Below are positions 35,530 to 49,600 of a DNA stretch of 64,000 bases, piece after piece. The translations under genes were made by a program, and so were the position numbers. The stretch's first letter is position 1. Every line of letters begins with the position of its first letter. Source of the stretch: Synchiropus splendidus (taxonomy: Eukaryota; Chordata; Actinopteri; Syngnathiformes; Callionymidae); contig NW_026527084.1 of NCBI RefSeq assembly GCF_027744825.2, positions 156,349-220,348 of the forward strand, read 5' to 3'. Below the pieces are notes generated by a model that saw only the letters and a list, made by a program, of their open reading frames with translations, was not told where the DNA came from and searched no databases.

Positions 35530-36657
35530 GGGTCTTTCTAGTAGTTGCACATCAAATCTAAGCTGTCTGAAGTGTTTTTCAAAAGTTATCAACACTTTTA
35601 TGTTTGGCGTTCCGAAACCCACCTTATCTCAGGCTGAAAAGCGTTTTTGTGCATTGTGCCATAACTTTTCAGGAAAGCTTCAGAACATGAAATTTTAACC
35701 TCCCACTATAGCAGAAAGGGTCTTTCTAGTAGTTGCACATCAAATCTAAACTGTCTGAAGTGTTTTTCCAAAGTTATCAACACTTTTATGTTTGGCGTTC
35801 CGAAACCCACCTTATCTCAGGCTGAAAAGCGTTTTTACGCATTGTGCCATAACTTTTCAGGGAAGCTTCAGAACATGAAATTTTAACCTCCCACTATAGC
35901 AGAAAGGGTCTTTCTAGTAGGTGCACATCAAATCTAAACTGTCTGAAGTGTTTTTCCAAAGTTATTAACACTTTTATGTTTGGCGTTCCGAAACCCACCT
36001 TATCTCAGGCTGAAAAGCGTTTTTGTGCATTGTGCCATAACTTTTCAGGGAAGCTTCAGAACATGAAATTTTAACCTCCCACTATAGCAGAAAGGGTCTT
36101 TCTAGTAGTTGCACATCAAATCTAAACTGTCTGAAGTGTTTTTCCAAAGTTATCAACACTTTTATGTTTGGCGTTCCGAAACCCACCTTATCTCAGGCAG
36201 AAAAGCGTTTTTGTGCATTGTGCCATAACTTTTCAGGGAAGCTTCAGAACATGAAATTTTAACCTCCCACTATAGCAGAAAGGGTCTTTCTAGTAGTTGC
36301 ACATCAAATCTAAGCTGTCTGAAGTGTTTTTCAAAAGTTATCAACACTTTTATGTTTGGCGTTCCGAAACCCACCTTATCTCAGGCTGAAAAGCGTTTTT
36401 GTGCATTGTGCCATAACTTTTCAGGAAAGCTTCAGAACATGAAATTTTAACCTCCCACTATAGCAGAAAGGGTCTTTCTAGTAGTTGCACATCAAATCTA
36501 AACTGTCTGAAGTGTTTTTCCAAAGTTATCAACACTTTTATGTTTGGCGTTCCGAAACCCACCTTATCTCAGGCTGAAAAGCGTTTTTGTGCATTGTGCC
36601 ATAACTTTTCAGGGAAGCTTCAGAACATAAAATTTTAACCTCCCACTATAGCAGAAA
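35530..36657. repeat. Transition monomers between left and right domains
   Basis: Six monomers: 5-1-4-6-5-6. The type 4 copy has G16. Private changes are CAGGCAG near 36199 and ACATAAAAT near 36629. After this point type 5 becomes rare. Confidence 0.75.
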
Positions 36658-38161
36658 GGGTCTTTTTAGTAGTTGCACATCAAATCTAAGCTGTCTGAAG
36701 TGTTTTTCAAAAGTTATCAACACTTTTATGTTTGGCGTTCCGAAACCCACCTTATCTCAGGCTGAAAAGCGTTTTTGTGCATTGTGCCATAACTTTTCAG
36801 GAAAGCTTCAGAACATGAAATTTTAACCTCCCACTATAGCAGAAAGGGTCTTTCTAGTAGTTGCACATCAAATCTAAACTGTCTGAAGTGTTTTTCCAAA
36901 GTTATCAACACTTTTATGTTTGGCGTTCCGAAACCCACCTTATCTCAGGCTGAAAAGCGTTTTTACGCATTGTGCCATAACTTTTCAGGGAAGCTTCAGA
37001 ACATGAAATTTTAACCTCCCACTATAGCAGAAAGGGTCTTTCTAGTAGGTGCACATCAAATCTAAGCTCTCTGAAGTGTTTTTCGAAAGTTATCAACACT
37101 TTTATGTTTGGCGTTCCGAAACCCACCTTATCTCAGGCTGAAAAGCGTTTTTGTGCATTGTGCCATAACTTTTCAGGAAAGCTTCAGAACATGAAATTTT
37201 AACCTCCCACTATAGCAGAAAGGGTCTTTCTAGTAGTTGCACATCAAATCTAAACTGTCTGAAGTGTTTTTCCAAAGTTATCAACACTTTTATGTTTGGC
37301 GTTCCGAAACCCACCTTATCTCAGGCTGAAAAGCGTTTTTACGCATTGTGCCATAACTTTTCAGGGAAGCTTCAGAACATGAAATTTTAACCTCCCACTA
37401 TAGCAGAAAGGGTCTTTCTAGTAGGTGCACATCAAATCTAAGCTCTCTGAAGTGTTTTTCGAAAGTTATCAACACTTTTATGTTTGGCGTTCCGAAACCC
37501 ACCTTATCTCAGGCTGAAAAGCGTTTTTGTGCATTGTGCCATAACTTTTCAGGAAAGCTTCAGAACATGAAATTTTAACCTCCCACTATAGCAGAAAGGG
37601 TCTTTCTAGTAGTTGCACATCAAATCTAAACTGTCTGAAGTGTTTTTCCAAAGTTATTAACACTTTTATGTTTGGCGTTCCGAAACCCACCTTATCTCAG
37701 GCTGAAAAGCGTTTTTGTGCATTGTGCCATAACTTTTCAGGGAAGCTTCAGAACATGAAATTTTAACCTCCCACTATAGCAGAAAGGGTCTTTCTAGTAG
37801 TTGCCCATCAAATCTAAACTGTCTGAAGTGTTTTTCCAAAGTTATCAACACTTTTATGTTTGGCGTTCCGAAACCCACCTTATCTCAGGCTGAAAAGCGT
37901 TTTTGTGCATTGTGCCATAACTTTTCAGGGAAGCTTCAGAACATGAAATTTTAACCTCCCACTATAGCAGAAAGGGTCTTTCTAGTAGTTGCACATCAAA
38001 TCTAAACTGTCTGAAGTGTTTTTCCAAAGTTATTAACACTTTTATGTTTGGCGTTCCGAAACCCACCTTATCTCAGGCTGAAAAGCGTTTTTGTGCGTTG
38101 TGCCATAACTTTTCAGGGAAGCTTCAGAACATGAAATTTTAACCTCCCACTATAGCAGAAA
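36658..38161. repeat. Right-domain module 5-1-3-1-3-4-6-4-1-2, first copy
   Basis: Eight monomers, 5-1-3-1-3-4-6-4, which with the next two (1-2, to 38537) give the 10-monomer order that recurs at 38914, 43050, 48126 and 59403. The last monomer has GTGCGTTG near 38097, a tag repeated 3948 bp later at 42045. Private changes are TTTTTAG near 36667 and TTGCCCA near 37805. Confidence 0.82.
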
Positions 38162-41100
38162 GGGTCTTTCTAGTAGTTGCACATCAAATCTAAACTGTCT
38201 GAAGTGTTTTTCCAAAGTTATCAACACTTTTATGTTTGGCGTTCCGAAACCCACCTTATCTCAGGCTGAAAAGCGTTTTTACGCATTGTGCCATAACTTT
38301 TCAGGGAAGCTTCAGAACATGAAATTTTAACCTCCCACTATAGCAGAAAGGGTCTTTCTAGTAGGTGCACATCAAATCTAAGCTGTCTGAAGTGTTTTTC
38401 GAAAGTTATCAACACTTTTATGTTTGGCGTTCCGAAACCCACCTTATCTCAGGCTGAAAAGCGTTTTTGTGCATTGTGCCATAACTTTTCAGGGAAGCTT
38501 CAGAACATGAAATTTTAACCTCCCACTATAGCAGAAAGGGTCTTTCTAGTAGTTGCACATCAAATCTAAACTGTCTGAAGTGTTTTTCCAAAGTTATCAA
38601 CACTTTTATGTTTGGCGTTCCGAAACCCACCTTATCTCAGGCTGAAAAGCCTTTTTACGCATTGTGCCATAACTTTTCAGGGAAGCTTCAGAACATGAAA
38701 TTTTAACCTCCCACTATAGCAGAAAGGGTCTTTCTAGTAGGTGCACATCAAATCTAAACTGTCTGAAGTGTTTTTCCAAAGTTATTAACACTTTTATGTT
38801 TGGCGTTCCGAAACCCACCTTATCTCAGGCTGAAAAGCGTTTTTGTGCATTGTGCCATAACTTTTCAGGGAAGCTTCAGAACATGAAATTTTAACCTCCC
38901 ACTATAGCAGAAAGGGTCTTTCTAGTAGTTGCACATCAAATCTAAGCTGTCTGAAGTGTTTTTCAAAAGTTATCAACACTTTTATGTTTGGCGTTCCGAA
39001 ACCCACCTTATCTCAGGCTGAAAAGCGTTTTTGTGCATTGTGCCATAACTTTTCAGGAAAGCTTCAGAACATGAAATTTTAACCTCCCACTATAGCAGAA
39101 AGGGTCTTTCTAGTAGTTGCACATCAAATCTAAACTGTCTGAAGTGTTTTTCCAAAGTTATCAACACTTTTATGTTTGGCGTTCCGAAACCCACCTTATC
39201 TCAGGCTGAAAAGCGTTTTTACGCATTGTGCCATAACTTTTCAGGGAAGCTTCAGAACATGAAATTTTAACCTCCCACTATAGCAGAAAGGGTCTTTCTA
39301 GTAGGTGCACATCAAATCTAAGCTCTCTGAAGTGTTTTTCGAAAGTTATCAACACTTTTATGTTTGGCGTTCCGAAACCCACCTTATCTCAGGCTGAAAA
39401 GCGTTTTTGTGCATTGTGCCATAACTTTTCAGGAAAGCTTCAGAACATGAAATTTTAACCTCCCACTATAGCAGAAAGGGTCTTTCTAGTAGTTGCACAT
39501 CAAATCTAAACTGTCTGAAGTGTTTTTCCAAAGTTATCAACACTTTTATGTTTGGCGTTCCGAAACCCACCTTATCTCAGGCTGAAAAGCGTTTTTACGC
39601 ATTGTGCCATAACTTTTCAGGGAAGCTTCAGAACATGAAATTTTAACCTCCCACTATAGCAGAAAGGGTCTTTCTAGTAGGTGCACATCAAATCTAAGCT
39701 CTCTGAAGTGTTTTTCGAAAGTTATCAACACTTTTATGTTTGGCGTTCCGAAACCCACCTTATCTCACGCTGAAAAGCGTTTTTGTGCATTGTGCCATAA
39801 CTTTTCAGGAAAGCTTCAGAACATGAAATTTTAACCTCCCACTATAGCAGAAAGGGTCTTTCTAGTAGTTGCACATCAAATCTAAACTGTCTGAAGTGTT
39901 TTTCCAAAGTTATTAACACTTTTATGTTTGGCGTTCCGAAACCCACCTTATCTCAGGCTGAAAAGCGTTTTTGTGCATTGTGCCATAACTTTTCAGGGAA
40001 GCTTCAGAACATGAAATTTTAACCTCCCACTATAGCAGAAAGGGTCTTTCTAGTAGTTGCACATCAAATCTAAACTGTCTGAAGTGTTTTTCCAAAGTTA
40101 TCAACACTTTTATGTTTGGCGTTCCGAAACCCACCTTATCTCAGGCTGAAAAGCGTTTTTGTGCATTGTGCCATAACTTTTCAGGGAAGCTTCAGAACAT
40201 GAAATTTTAACCTCCCACTATAGCAGAAAGGGTCTTTCTAGTAGTTGCACATCAAATCTAAACTGTCTGAAGTGTTTTTCCAAAGTTATTAACACTTTTA
40301 TGTTTGGCGTTCCGAAACCCACCTTATCTCAGGCTGAAAAGCGTTTTTGTGCATTGTGCCATAACTTTTCAGGGAAGCTTCAGAACATGAAATTTTAACC
40401 TCCCACTATAGCAGAAAGGGTCTTTCTAGTAGTTGCACATCAAATCTAAACTGTCTGAAGTGTTTTTCCAAAGTTATCAACACTTTTATGTTTGGCGTTC
40501 CGAAACCCACCTTATCTCAGGCTGAAAAGCGTTTTTACGCATTGTGCCATAACTTTTCAGGGAAGCTTCAGAACATGAAATTTTAACCTCCCACTATAGC
40601 AGAAAGGGTCTTTCTAGTAGGTGCACATCAAATCTAAGCTGTCTGAAGTGTTTTTCGAAAGTTATCAACACTTTTATGTTTGGCGTTCCGAAACCCACCT
40701 TATCTCAGGCTGAAAAGCGTTTTTGTGCATTGTGCCATAACTTTTCAGGGAAGCTTCAGAACATGAAATTTTAACCTCCCACTATAGCAGAAAGGGTCTT
40801 TCTAGTAGTTGCACATCAAATCTAAACTGTCTGAAGTGTTTTTCCAAAGTTATTAACACTTTTATGTTTGGCGTTCCGAAACCCACCTTATCTCAGGCTG
40901 AAAAGCGTTTTTGTGCATTGTGCCATAACTTTTCAGGGAAGCTTCAGAACATGAAATTTTAACCTCCCACTATAGCAGAAAGGGTCTTTCTAGTAGTTGC
41001 ACATCAAATCTAAACTGTCTGAAGTGTTTTTCCAAAGTTATTAACACTTTTATGTTTGGCGTTCCGAAACCCACCTTATCTCAGGCTGAAAAGCGTTTTT

Positions 41101-42109
41101 GTGCATTGTGCCATAACTTTTCAGGGAAGCTTCAGAACATGAAATTTTAACCTCCCACTATAGCAGAAAGGGTCTTTCTAGTAGTTGCACATCAAATCTA
41201 AACTGTCTGAAGTGTTTTTCCAAAGTTATCAACACTTTTATGTTTGGCGTTCCGAAACCCACCTTATCTCAGGCTGAAAAGCGTTTTTACGCATTGTGCC
41301 ATAACTTTTCAGGGAAGATTCAGAACATGAAATTTTAACCTCCCACTATAGCAGAAAGGGTCTTTCTAGTAGGTGCACATCAAATCTAAACTGTCTGAAG
41401 TGTTTTTCCAAAGTTATTAACACTTTTATGTTTGGCGTTCCGAAACCCACCTTATCTCAGGCTGAAAAGCGTTTTTGTGCATTGTGCCATAACTTTTCAG
41501 GGAAGCTTCAGAACATGAAATTTTAACCTCCCACTATAGCAGAAAGGGTCTTTCTAGTAGTTGCACATCAAATCTAAACTGTCTGAAGTGTTTTTCCAAA
41601 GTTATCAACACTTTTATGTTTGGCGTTCCGAAACCCACCTTATCTCAGGCTGAAAAGCGTTTTTGTGCATTGTGCCATAACTTTTCAGGGAAGCTTCAGA
41701 ACATGAAATTTTAACCTCCCACTATAGCAGAAAGGGTCTTTCTAGTAGTTGCACATCAAATCTAAACTGTCTGAAGTGTTTTTCCAAAGTTATCAACACT
41801 TTTATGTTTGGCGTTCCGAAACCCACCTTATCTCAGGCTGAAAAGCGTTTTTACGCATTGTGCCATAACTTTTCAGGGAAGCTTCAGAACATGAAATTTT
41901 AACCTCCCACTATAGCAGAAAGGGTCTTTCTAGTAGGTGCACATCAAATCTAAGCTGTCTGAAGTGTTTTTCGAAAGTTATCAACACTTTTATGTTTGGC
42001 GTTCCGAAACCCACCTTATCTCAGGCTGAAAAGCGTTTTTGTGCGTTGTGCCATAACTTTTCAGGGAAGCTTCAGAACATGAAATTTTAACCTCCCACTA
42101 TAGCAGAAA
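38162..42109. repeat. 21-monomer unit, copy 1
   Basis: Order 1-2-1-4-5-1-3-1-3-4-6-4-1-2-4-4-1-4-6-1-2, 3948 bp. Tags are AAAAGCCT at 38651, CTCACGCTG at 39768, GAAGATTC at 41318 (which destroys the AAGCTT site) and GTGCGTTG at 42045 in the last monomer. The adjacent block carries the first three tags at offsets of 21, 22 and 24 monomers, so it is the same unit with monomers added. Confidence 0.85.
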
Positions 42110-45100
42110 GGGTCTTTCTAGTAGTTGCACATCAAATCTAAACTGTCTGAAGTGTTTTTCCAAAGTTATCAACACTTTTATGTTTGGCGTTCCGAAACCC
42201 ACCTTATCTCAGGCTGAAAAGCGTTTTTACGCATTGTGCCATAACTTTTCAGGGAAGCTTCAGAACATGAAATTTTAACCTCCCACTATAGCAGAAAGGG
42301 TCTTTCTAGTAGGTGCACATCAAATCTAAGCTGTCTGAAGTGTTTTTCGAAAGTTATCAACACTTTTATGTTTGGCGTTCCGAAACCCACCTTATCTCAG
42401 GCTGAAAAGCGTTTTTGTGCATTGTGCCATAACTTTTCAGGGAAGCTTCAGAACATGAAATTTTAACCTCCCACTATAGCAGAAAGGGTCTTTCTAGTAG
42501 TTGCACATCAAATCTAAACTGTCTGAAGTGTTTTTCCAAAGTTATCAACACTTTTATGTTTGGCGTTCCGAAACCCACCTTATCTCAGGCTGAAAAGCCT
42601 TTTTACGCATTGTGCCATAACTTTTCAGGGAAGCTTCAGAACATGAAATTTTAACCTCCCACTATAGCAGAAAGGGTCTTTCTAGTAGGTGCACATCAAA
42701 TCTAAACTGTCTGAAGTGTTTTTCCAAAGTTATTAACACTTTTATGTTTGGCGTTCCGAAACCCACCTTATCTCAGGCTGAAAAGCGTTTTTGTGCATTG
42801 TGCCATAACTTTTCAGGGAAGCTTCAGAACATGAAATTTTAACCTCCCACTATAGCAGAAAGGGTCTTTCTAGTAGTTGCACATCAAATCTAAACTGTCT
42901 GAAGTGTTTTTCCAAAGTTATCAACACTTTTATGTTTGGCGTTCCGAAACCCACCTTATCTCAGGCTGAAAAGCGTTTTTGTGCATTGTGCCATAACTTT
43001 TCAGGGAAGCTTCAGAACATGAAATTTTAACCTCCCACTATAGCAGAAAGGGTCTTTCTAGTAGTTGCACATCAAATCTAAGCTGTCTGAAGTGTTTTTC
43101 AAAAGTTATCAACACTTTTATGTTTGGCGTTCCGAAACCCACCTTATCTCAGGCTGAAAAGCGTTTTTGTGCATTGTGCCATAACTTTTCAGGAAAGCTT
43201 CAGAACATGAAATTTTAACCTCCCACTATAGCAGAAAGGGTCTTTCTAGTAGTTGCACATCAAATCTAAACTGTCTGAAGTGTTTTTCCAAAGTTATCAA
43301 CACTTTTATGTTTGGCGTTCCGAAACCCACCTTATCTCAGGCTGAAAAGCGTTTTTACGCATTGTGCCATAACTTTTCAGGGAAGCTTCAGAACATGAAA
43401 TTTTAACCTCCCACTATAGCAGAAAGGGTCTTTCTAGTAGGTGCACATCAAATCTAAGCTCTCTGAAGTGTTTTTCGAAAGTTATCAACACTTTTATGTT
43501 TGGCGTTCCGAAACCCACCTTATCTCAGGCTGAAAAGCGTTTTTGTGCATTGTGCCATAACTTTTCAGGAAAGCTTCAGAACATGAAATTTTAACCTCCC
43601 ACTATAGCAGAAAGGGTCTTTCTAGTAGTTGCACATCAAATCTAAACTGTCTGAAGTGTTTTTCCAAAGTTATCAACACTTTTATGTTTGGCGTTCCGAA
43701 ACCCACCTTATCTCAGGCTGAAAAGCGTTTTTACGCATTGTGCCATAACTTTTCAGGGAAGCTTCAGAACATGAAATTTTAACCTCCCACTATAGCAGAA
43801 AGGGTCTTTCTAGTAGGTGCACATCAAATCTAAGCTCTCTGAAGTGTTTTTCGAAAGTTATCAACACTTTTATGTTTGGCGTTCCGAAACCCACCTTATC
43901 TCACGCTGAAAAGCGTTTTTGTGCATTGTGCCATAACTTTTCAGGAAAGCTTCAGAACATGAAATTTTAACCTCCCACTATAGCAGAAAGGGTCTTTCTA
44001 GTAGTTGCACATCAAATCTAAACTGTCTGAAGTGTTTTTCCAAAGTTATTAACACTTTTATGTTTGGCGTTCCGAAACCCACCTTATCTCAGGCTGAAAA
44101 GCGTGTTTGTGCATTGTGCCATAACTTTTCAGGGAAGCTTCAGAACATGAAATTTTAACCTCCCACTATAGCAGAAAGGGTCTTTCTAGTAGTTGCACAT
44201 CAAATCTAAACTGTCTGAAGTGTTTTTCCAAAGTTATCAACACTTTTATGTTTGGCGTTCCGAAACCCACCTTATCTCAGGCTGAAAAGCGTTTTTGTGC
44301 ATTGTGCCATAACTTTTCAGGGAAGCTTCAGAACATGAAATTTTAACCTCCCACTATAGCAGAAAGGGTCTTTCTAGTAGTTGCACATCAAATCTAAACT
44401 GTCTGAAGTGTTTTTCCAAAGTTATTAACACTTTTATGTTTGGCGTTCCGAAACCCACCTTATCTCAGGCTGAAAAGCGTTTTTGTGCATTGTGCCATAA
44501 CTTTTCAGGGAAGCTTCAGAACATGAAATTTTAACCTCCCACTATAGCAGAAAGGGTCTTTCTAGTAGTTGCACATCAAATCTAAACTGTCTGAAGTGTT
44601 TTTCCAAAGTTATCAACACTTTTATGTTTGGCGTTCCGAAACCCACCTTATCTCAGGCTGAAAAGCGTTTTTACGCATTGTGCCATAACTTTTCAGGGAA
44701 GCTTCAGAACATGAAATTTTAACCTCCCACTATAGCAGAAAGGGTCTTTCTAGTAGGTGCACATCAAATCTAAGCTGTCTGAAGTGTTTTTCGAAAGTTA
44801 TCAACACTTTTATGTTTGGCGTTCCGAAACCCACCTTATCTCAGGCTGAAAAGCGTTTTTGTGCATTGTGCCATAACTTTTCAGGGAAGCTTCAGAACAT
44901 GAAATTTTAACCTCCCACTATAGCAGAAAGGGTCTTTCTAGTAGTTGCACATCAAATCTAAACTGTCTGAAGTGTTTTTCCAAAGTTATTAACACTTTTA
45001 TGTTTGGCGTTCCGAAACCCACCTTATCTCAGGCTGAAAAGCGTTTTTGTGCATTGTGCCATAACTTTTCAGGGAAGCTTCAGAACATGAAATTTTAACC

Positions 45101-46621
45101 TCCCACTATAGCAGAAAGGGTCTTTCTAGTAGTTGCACATCAAATCTAAACTGTCTGAAGTGTTTTTCCAAAGTTATTAACACTTTTATGTTTGGCGTTC
45201 CGAAACCCACCTTATCTCAGGCTGAAAAGCGTTTTTGTGCATTGTGCCATAACTTTTCAGGGAAGCTTCAGAACATGAAATTTTAACCTCCCACTATAGC
45301 AGAAAGGGTCTTTCTAGTAGTTGCACATCAAATCTAAACTGTCTGAAGTGTTTTTCCAAAGTTATTAACACTTTTATGTTTGGCGTTCCGAAACCCACCT
45401 TATCTCAGGCTGAAAAGCGTTTTTGTGCATTGTGCCATAACTTTTCAGGGAAGCTTCAGAACATGAAATTTTAACCTCCCACTATAGCAGAAAGGGTCTT
45501 TCTAGTAGTTGCACATCAAATCTAAACTGTCTGAAGTGTTTTTCCAAAGTTATTAACACTTTTATGTTTGGCGTTCCGAAACCCACCTTATCTCAGGCTG
45601 AAAAGCGTTTTTGTGCATTGTGCCATAACTTTTCAGGGAAGCTTCAGAACATGAAATTTTAACCTCCCACTATAGCAGAAAGGGTCTTTCTAGTAGTTGC
45701 ACATCAAATCTAAACTGTCTGAAGTGTTTTTCCAAAGTTATCAACACTTTTATGTTTGGCGTTCCGAAACCCACCTTATCTCAGGCTGAAAAGCGTTTTT
45801 ACGCATTGTGCCATAACTTTTCAGGGAAGATTCAGAACATGAAATTTTAACCTCCCACTATAGCAGAAAGGGTCTTTCTAGTAGGTGCACATCAAATCTA
45901 AACTGTCTGAAGTGTTTTTCCAAAGTTATTAACACTTTTATGTTTGGCGTTCCGAAACCCACCTTATCTCAGGCTGAAAAGCGTTTTTGTGCATTGTGCC
46001 ATAACTTTTCAGGGAAGCTTCAGAACATGAAATTTTAACCTCCCACTATAGCAGAAAGGGTCTTTCTAGTAGTTGCACATCAAATCTAAACTGTCTGAAG
46101 TGTTTTTCCAAAGTTATCAACACTTTTATGTTTGGCGTTCCGAAACCCACCTTATCTCAGGCTGAAAAGCGTTTTTGTGCATTGTGCCATAACTTTTCAG
46201 GGAAGCTTCAGAACATGAAATTTTAACCTCCCACTATAGCAGAAAGGGTCTTTCTAGTAGTTGCACATCAAATCTAAACTGTCTGAAGTGTTTTTCCAAA
46301 GTTATCAACACTTTTATGTTTGGCGTTCCGAAACCCACCTTATCTCAGGCTGAAAAGCGTTTTTACGCATTGTGCCATAACTTTTCAGGGAAGCTTCAGA
46401 ACATGAAATTTTAACCTCCCACTATAGCAGAAAGGGTCTTTCTAGTAGGTGCACATCAAATCTAAGCTGTCTGAAGTGTTTTTCGAAAGTTATCAACACT
46501 TTTATGTTTGGCGTTCCGAAACCCACCTTATCTCAGGCTGAAAAGCGTTTTTGTGCATTGTGCCATAACTTTTCAGGGAAGCTTCAGAACATGAAATTTT
46601 AACCTCCCACTATAGCAGAAA
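42110..46621. repeat. 21-monomer unit, copy 2, expanded to 24
   Basis: Order 1-2-1-4-6-5-1-3-1-3-4-6-4-1-2-4-4-4-4-1-4-6-1-2, 4512 bp. Compared with 38162-42109 it has one extra type 6 (42862) and two extra type 4 copies within 44930-45681. Tags AAAAGCCT (42599), CTCACGCTG (43904) and GAAGATTC (45830) are kept. A private GCGTGTTT is near 44105. The two copies abut, so this is a tandem duplication followed by single-monomer gains, or by losses in the other copy. Confidence 0.85.
44930..45681. repeat. Run of four type 4 monomers
   Basis: Four consecutive type 4 copies, the longest single-type run I found. The sister block has two in the same place. This is a local single-monomer expansion. Confidence 0.8.
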
Positions 46622-49600
46622 GGGTCTTTCTAGTAGTTGCACATCAAATCTAAACTGTCTGAAGTGTTTTTCCAAAGTTATTAACACTTTTATGTTTGGC
46701 GTTCCGAAACCCACCTTATCTCAGGCTGAAAAGCGTTTTTGTGCATTGTGCCATAACTTTTCAGGGAAGCTTCAGAACATGAAATTTTAACCTCCCACTA
46801 TAGCAGAAAGGGTCTTTCTAGTAGTTGCACATCAAATCTAAACTGTCTGAAGTGTTTTTCCAAAGTTATCAACACTTTTATGTTTGGCGTTCCGAAACCC
46901 ACCTTATCTCAGGCTGAAAAGCGTTTTTACGCATTGTGCCATAACTTTTCAGGGAAGCTTCAGAACATGAAATTTTAACCTCCCACTATAGCAGAAAGGG
47001 TCTTTCTAGTAGGTGCACATCAAATCTAAGCTCTCTGAAGTGTTTTTCGAAAGTTATCAACACTTTTATGTTTGGCGTTCCGAAACCCACCTTATCTCAG
47101 GCTGAAAAGCGTTTTTGTGCATTGTGCCATAACTTTTCAGGAAAGCTTCAGAACATGAAATTTTAACCTCCCACTATAGCAGAAAGGGTCTTTCTAGTAG
47201 TTGCACATCAAATCTAAACTGTCTGAAGTGTTTTTCGAAAGTTATCAACACTTTTATGTTTGGCGTTCCGAAACCCACCTTATCTCAGGCTGAAAAGCGT
47301 TTTTGTGCATTGTGCCATAACTTTTCAGGAAAGCTTCAGAACATGAAATTTTAACCTCCCACTATAGCAGAAAGGGTCTTTCTAGTAGTTGCACATCAAA
47401 TCTAAACTGTCTGAAGTGTTTTTCCAAAGTTATTAACACTTTTATGTTTGGCGTTCCGAAACCCACCTTATCTCAGGCTGAAAAGCGTTTTTGTGCATTG
47501 TGCCATAACTTTTCAGGGAAGCTTCAGAACATGAAATTTTAACCTCCCACTATAGCAGAAAGGGTCTTTCTAGTAGTTGCACATCAAATCTAAACTGTCT
47601 GAAGTGTTTTTCCAAAGTTATCAACACTTTTATGTTTGGCGTTCCGAAACCCACCTTATCTCAGGCTGAAAAGCGTTTTTGTGCATTGTGCCATAACTTT
47701 TCAGGGAAGCTTCAGAACATGAAATTTTAACCTCCCACTATAGCAGAAAGGGTCTTTCTAGTAGTTGCACATCAAATCTAAACTGTCTGAAGTGTTTTTC
47801 CAAAGTTATTAACACTTTTATGTTTGGCGTTCCGAAACCCACCTTATCTCAGGCTGAAAAGCGTTTTTGTGCATTGTGCCATAACTTTTCAGGGAAGCTT
47901 CAGAACATGAAATTTTAACCTCCCACTATAGCAGAAAGGGTCTTTCTAGTAGTTGCACATCAAATCTAAACTGTCTGAAGTGTTTTTCCAAAGTTATCAA
48001 CACTTTTATGTTTGGCGTTCCGAAACCCACCTTATCTCAGGCTGAAAAGCGTTTTTGTGCATTGTGCCATAACTTTTCAGGGAAGCTTCAGAACATGAAA
48101 TTTTAACCTCCCACTATAGCAGAAAGGGTCTTTCTAGTAGTTGCACATCAAATCTAAGCTGTCTGAAGTGTTTTTCAAAAGTTATCAACACTTTTATGTT
48201 TGGCGTTCCGAAACCCACCTTATCTCAGGCTGAAAAGCGTTTTTGTGCATTGTGCCATAACTTTTCAGGAAAGCTTCAGAACATGAAATTTTAACCTCCC
48301 ACTATAGCAGAAAGGGTCTTTCTAGTAGTTGCACATCAAATCTAAACTGTCTGAAGTGTTTTTCCAAAGTTATCAACACTTTTATGTTTGGCGTTCCGAA
48401 ACCCACCTTATCTCAGGCTGAAAAGCGTTTTTACGCATTGTGCCATAACTTTTCAGGGAAGCTTCAGAACATGAAATTTTAACCTCCCACTATAGCAGAA
48501 AGGGTCTTTCTAGTAGGTGCACATCAAATCTAAGCTCTCTGAAGTGTTTTTCGAAAGTTATCAACACTTTTATGTTTGGCGTTCCGAAACCCACCTTATC
48601 TCAGGCTGAAAAGCGTTTTTGTGCATTGTGCCATAACTTTTCAGGAAAGCTTCAGAACATGAAATTTTAACCTCCCACTATAGCAGAAAGGGTCTTTCTA
48701 GTAGTTGCACATCAAATCTAAACTGTCTGAAGTGTTTTTCCAAAGTTATCAACACTTTTATGTTTGGCGTTCCGAAACCCACCTTATCTCAGGCTGAAAA
48801 GCGTTTTTACGCATTGTGCCATAACTTTTCAGGGAAGCTTCAGAACATGAAATTTTAACCTCCCACTATAGCAGAAAGGGTCTTTCTAGTAGGTGCACAT
48901 CAAATCTAAGCTCTCTGAAGTGTTTTTCGAAAGTTATCAACACTTTTATGTTTGGCGTTCCGAAACCCACCTAATCTCAGGCTGAAAAGCGTTTTTGTGC
49001 ATTGTGCCATAACTTTTCAGGAAAGCTTCAGAACATGAAATTTTAACCTCCCACTATAGCAGAAAGGGTCTTTCTAGTAGTTGCACATCAAATCTAAACT
49101 GTCTGAAGTGTTTTTCCAAAGTTATTAACACTTTTATGTTTGGCGTTCCGAAACCCACCTTATCTCAGGCTGAAAAGCGTTTTTGTGCATTGTGCCATAA
49201 CTTTTCAGGGAAGCTTCAGAACATGAAATTTTAACCTCCCACTATAGCAGAAAGGGTCTTTCTAGTAGTTGCACATCAAATCTAAACTGTCTGAAGTGTT
49301 TTTCCAAAGTTATCAACACTTTTATGTTTGGCGTTCCGAAACCCACCTTATCTCAGGCTGAAAAGCGTTTTTGTGCATTGTGCCATAACTTTTCAGGGAA
49401 GCTTCAGAACATGAAATTTTAACCTCCCACTATAGCAGAAAGGGTCTTTCTAGTAGTTGCACATCAAATCTAAACTGTCTGAAGTGTTTTTCCAAAGTTA
49501 TTAACACTTTTATGTTTGGCGTTCCGAAACCCACCTTATCTCAGGCTGAAAAGCGTTTTTGTGCATTGTGCCATAACTTTTCAGGAAAGCTTCAGAACAT

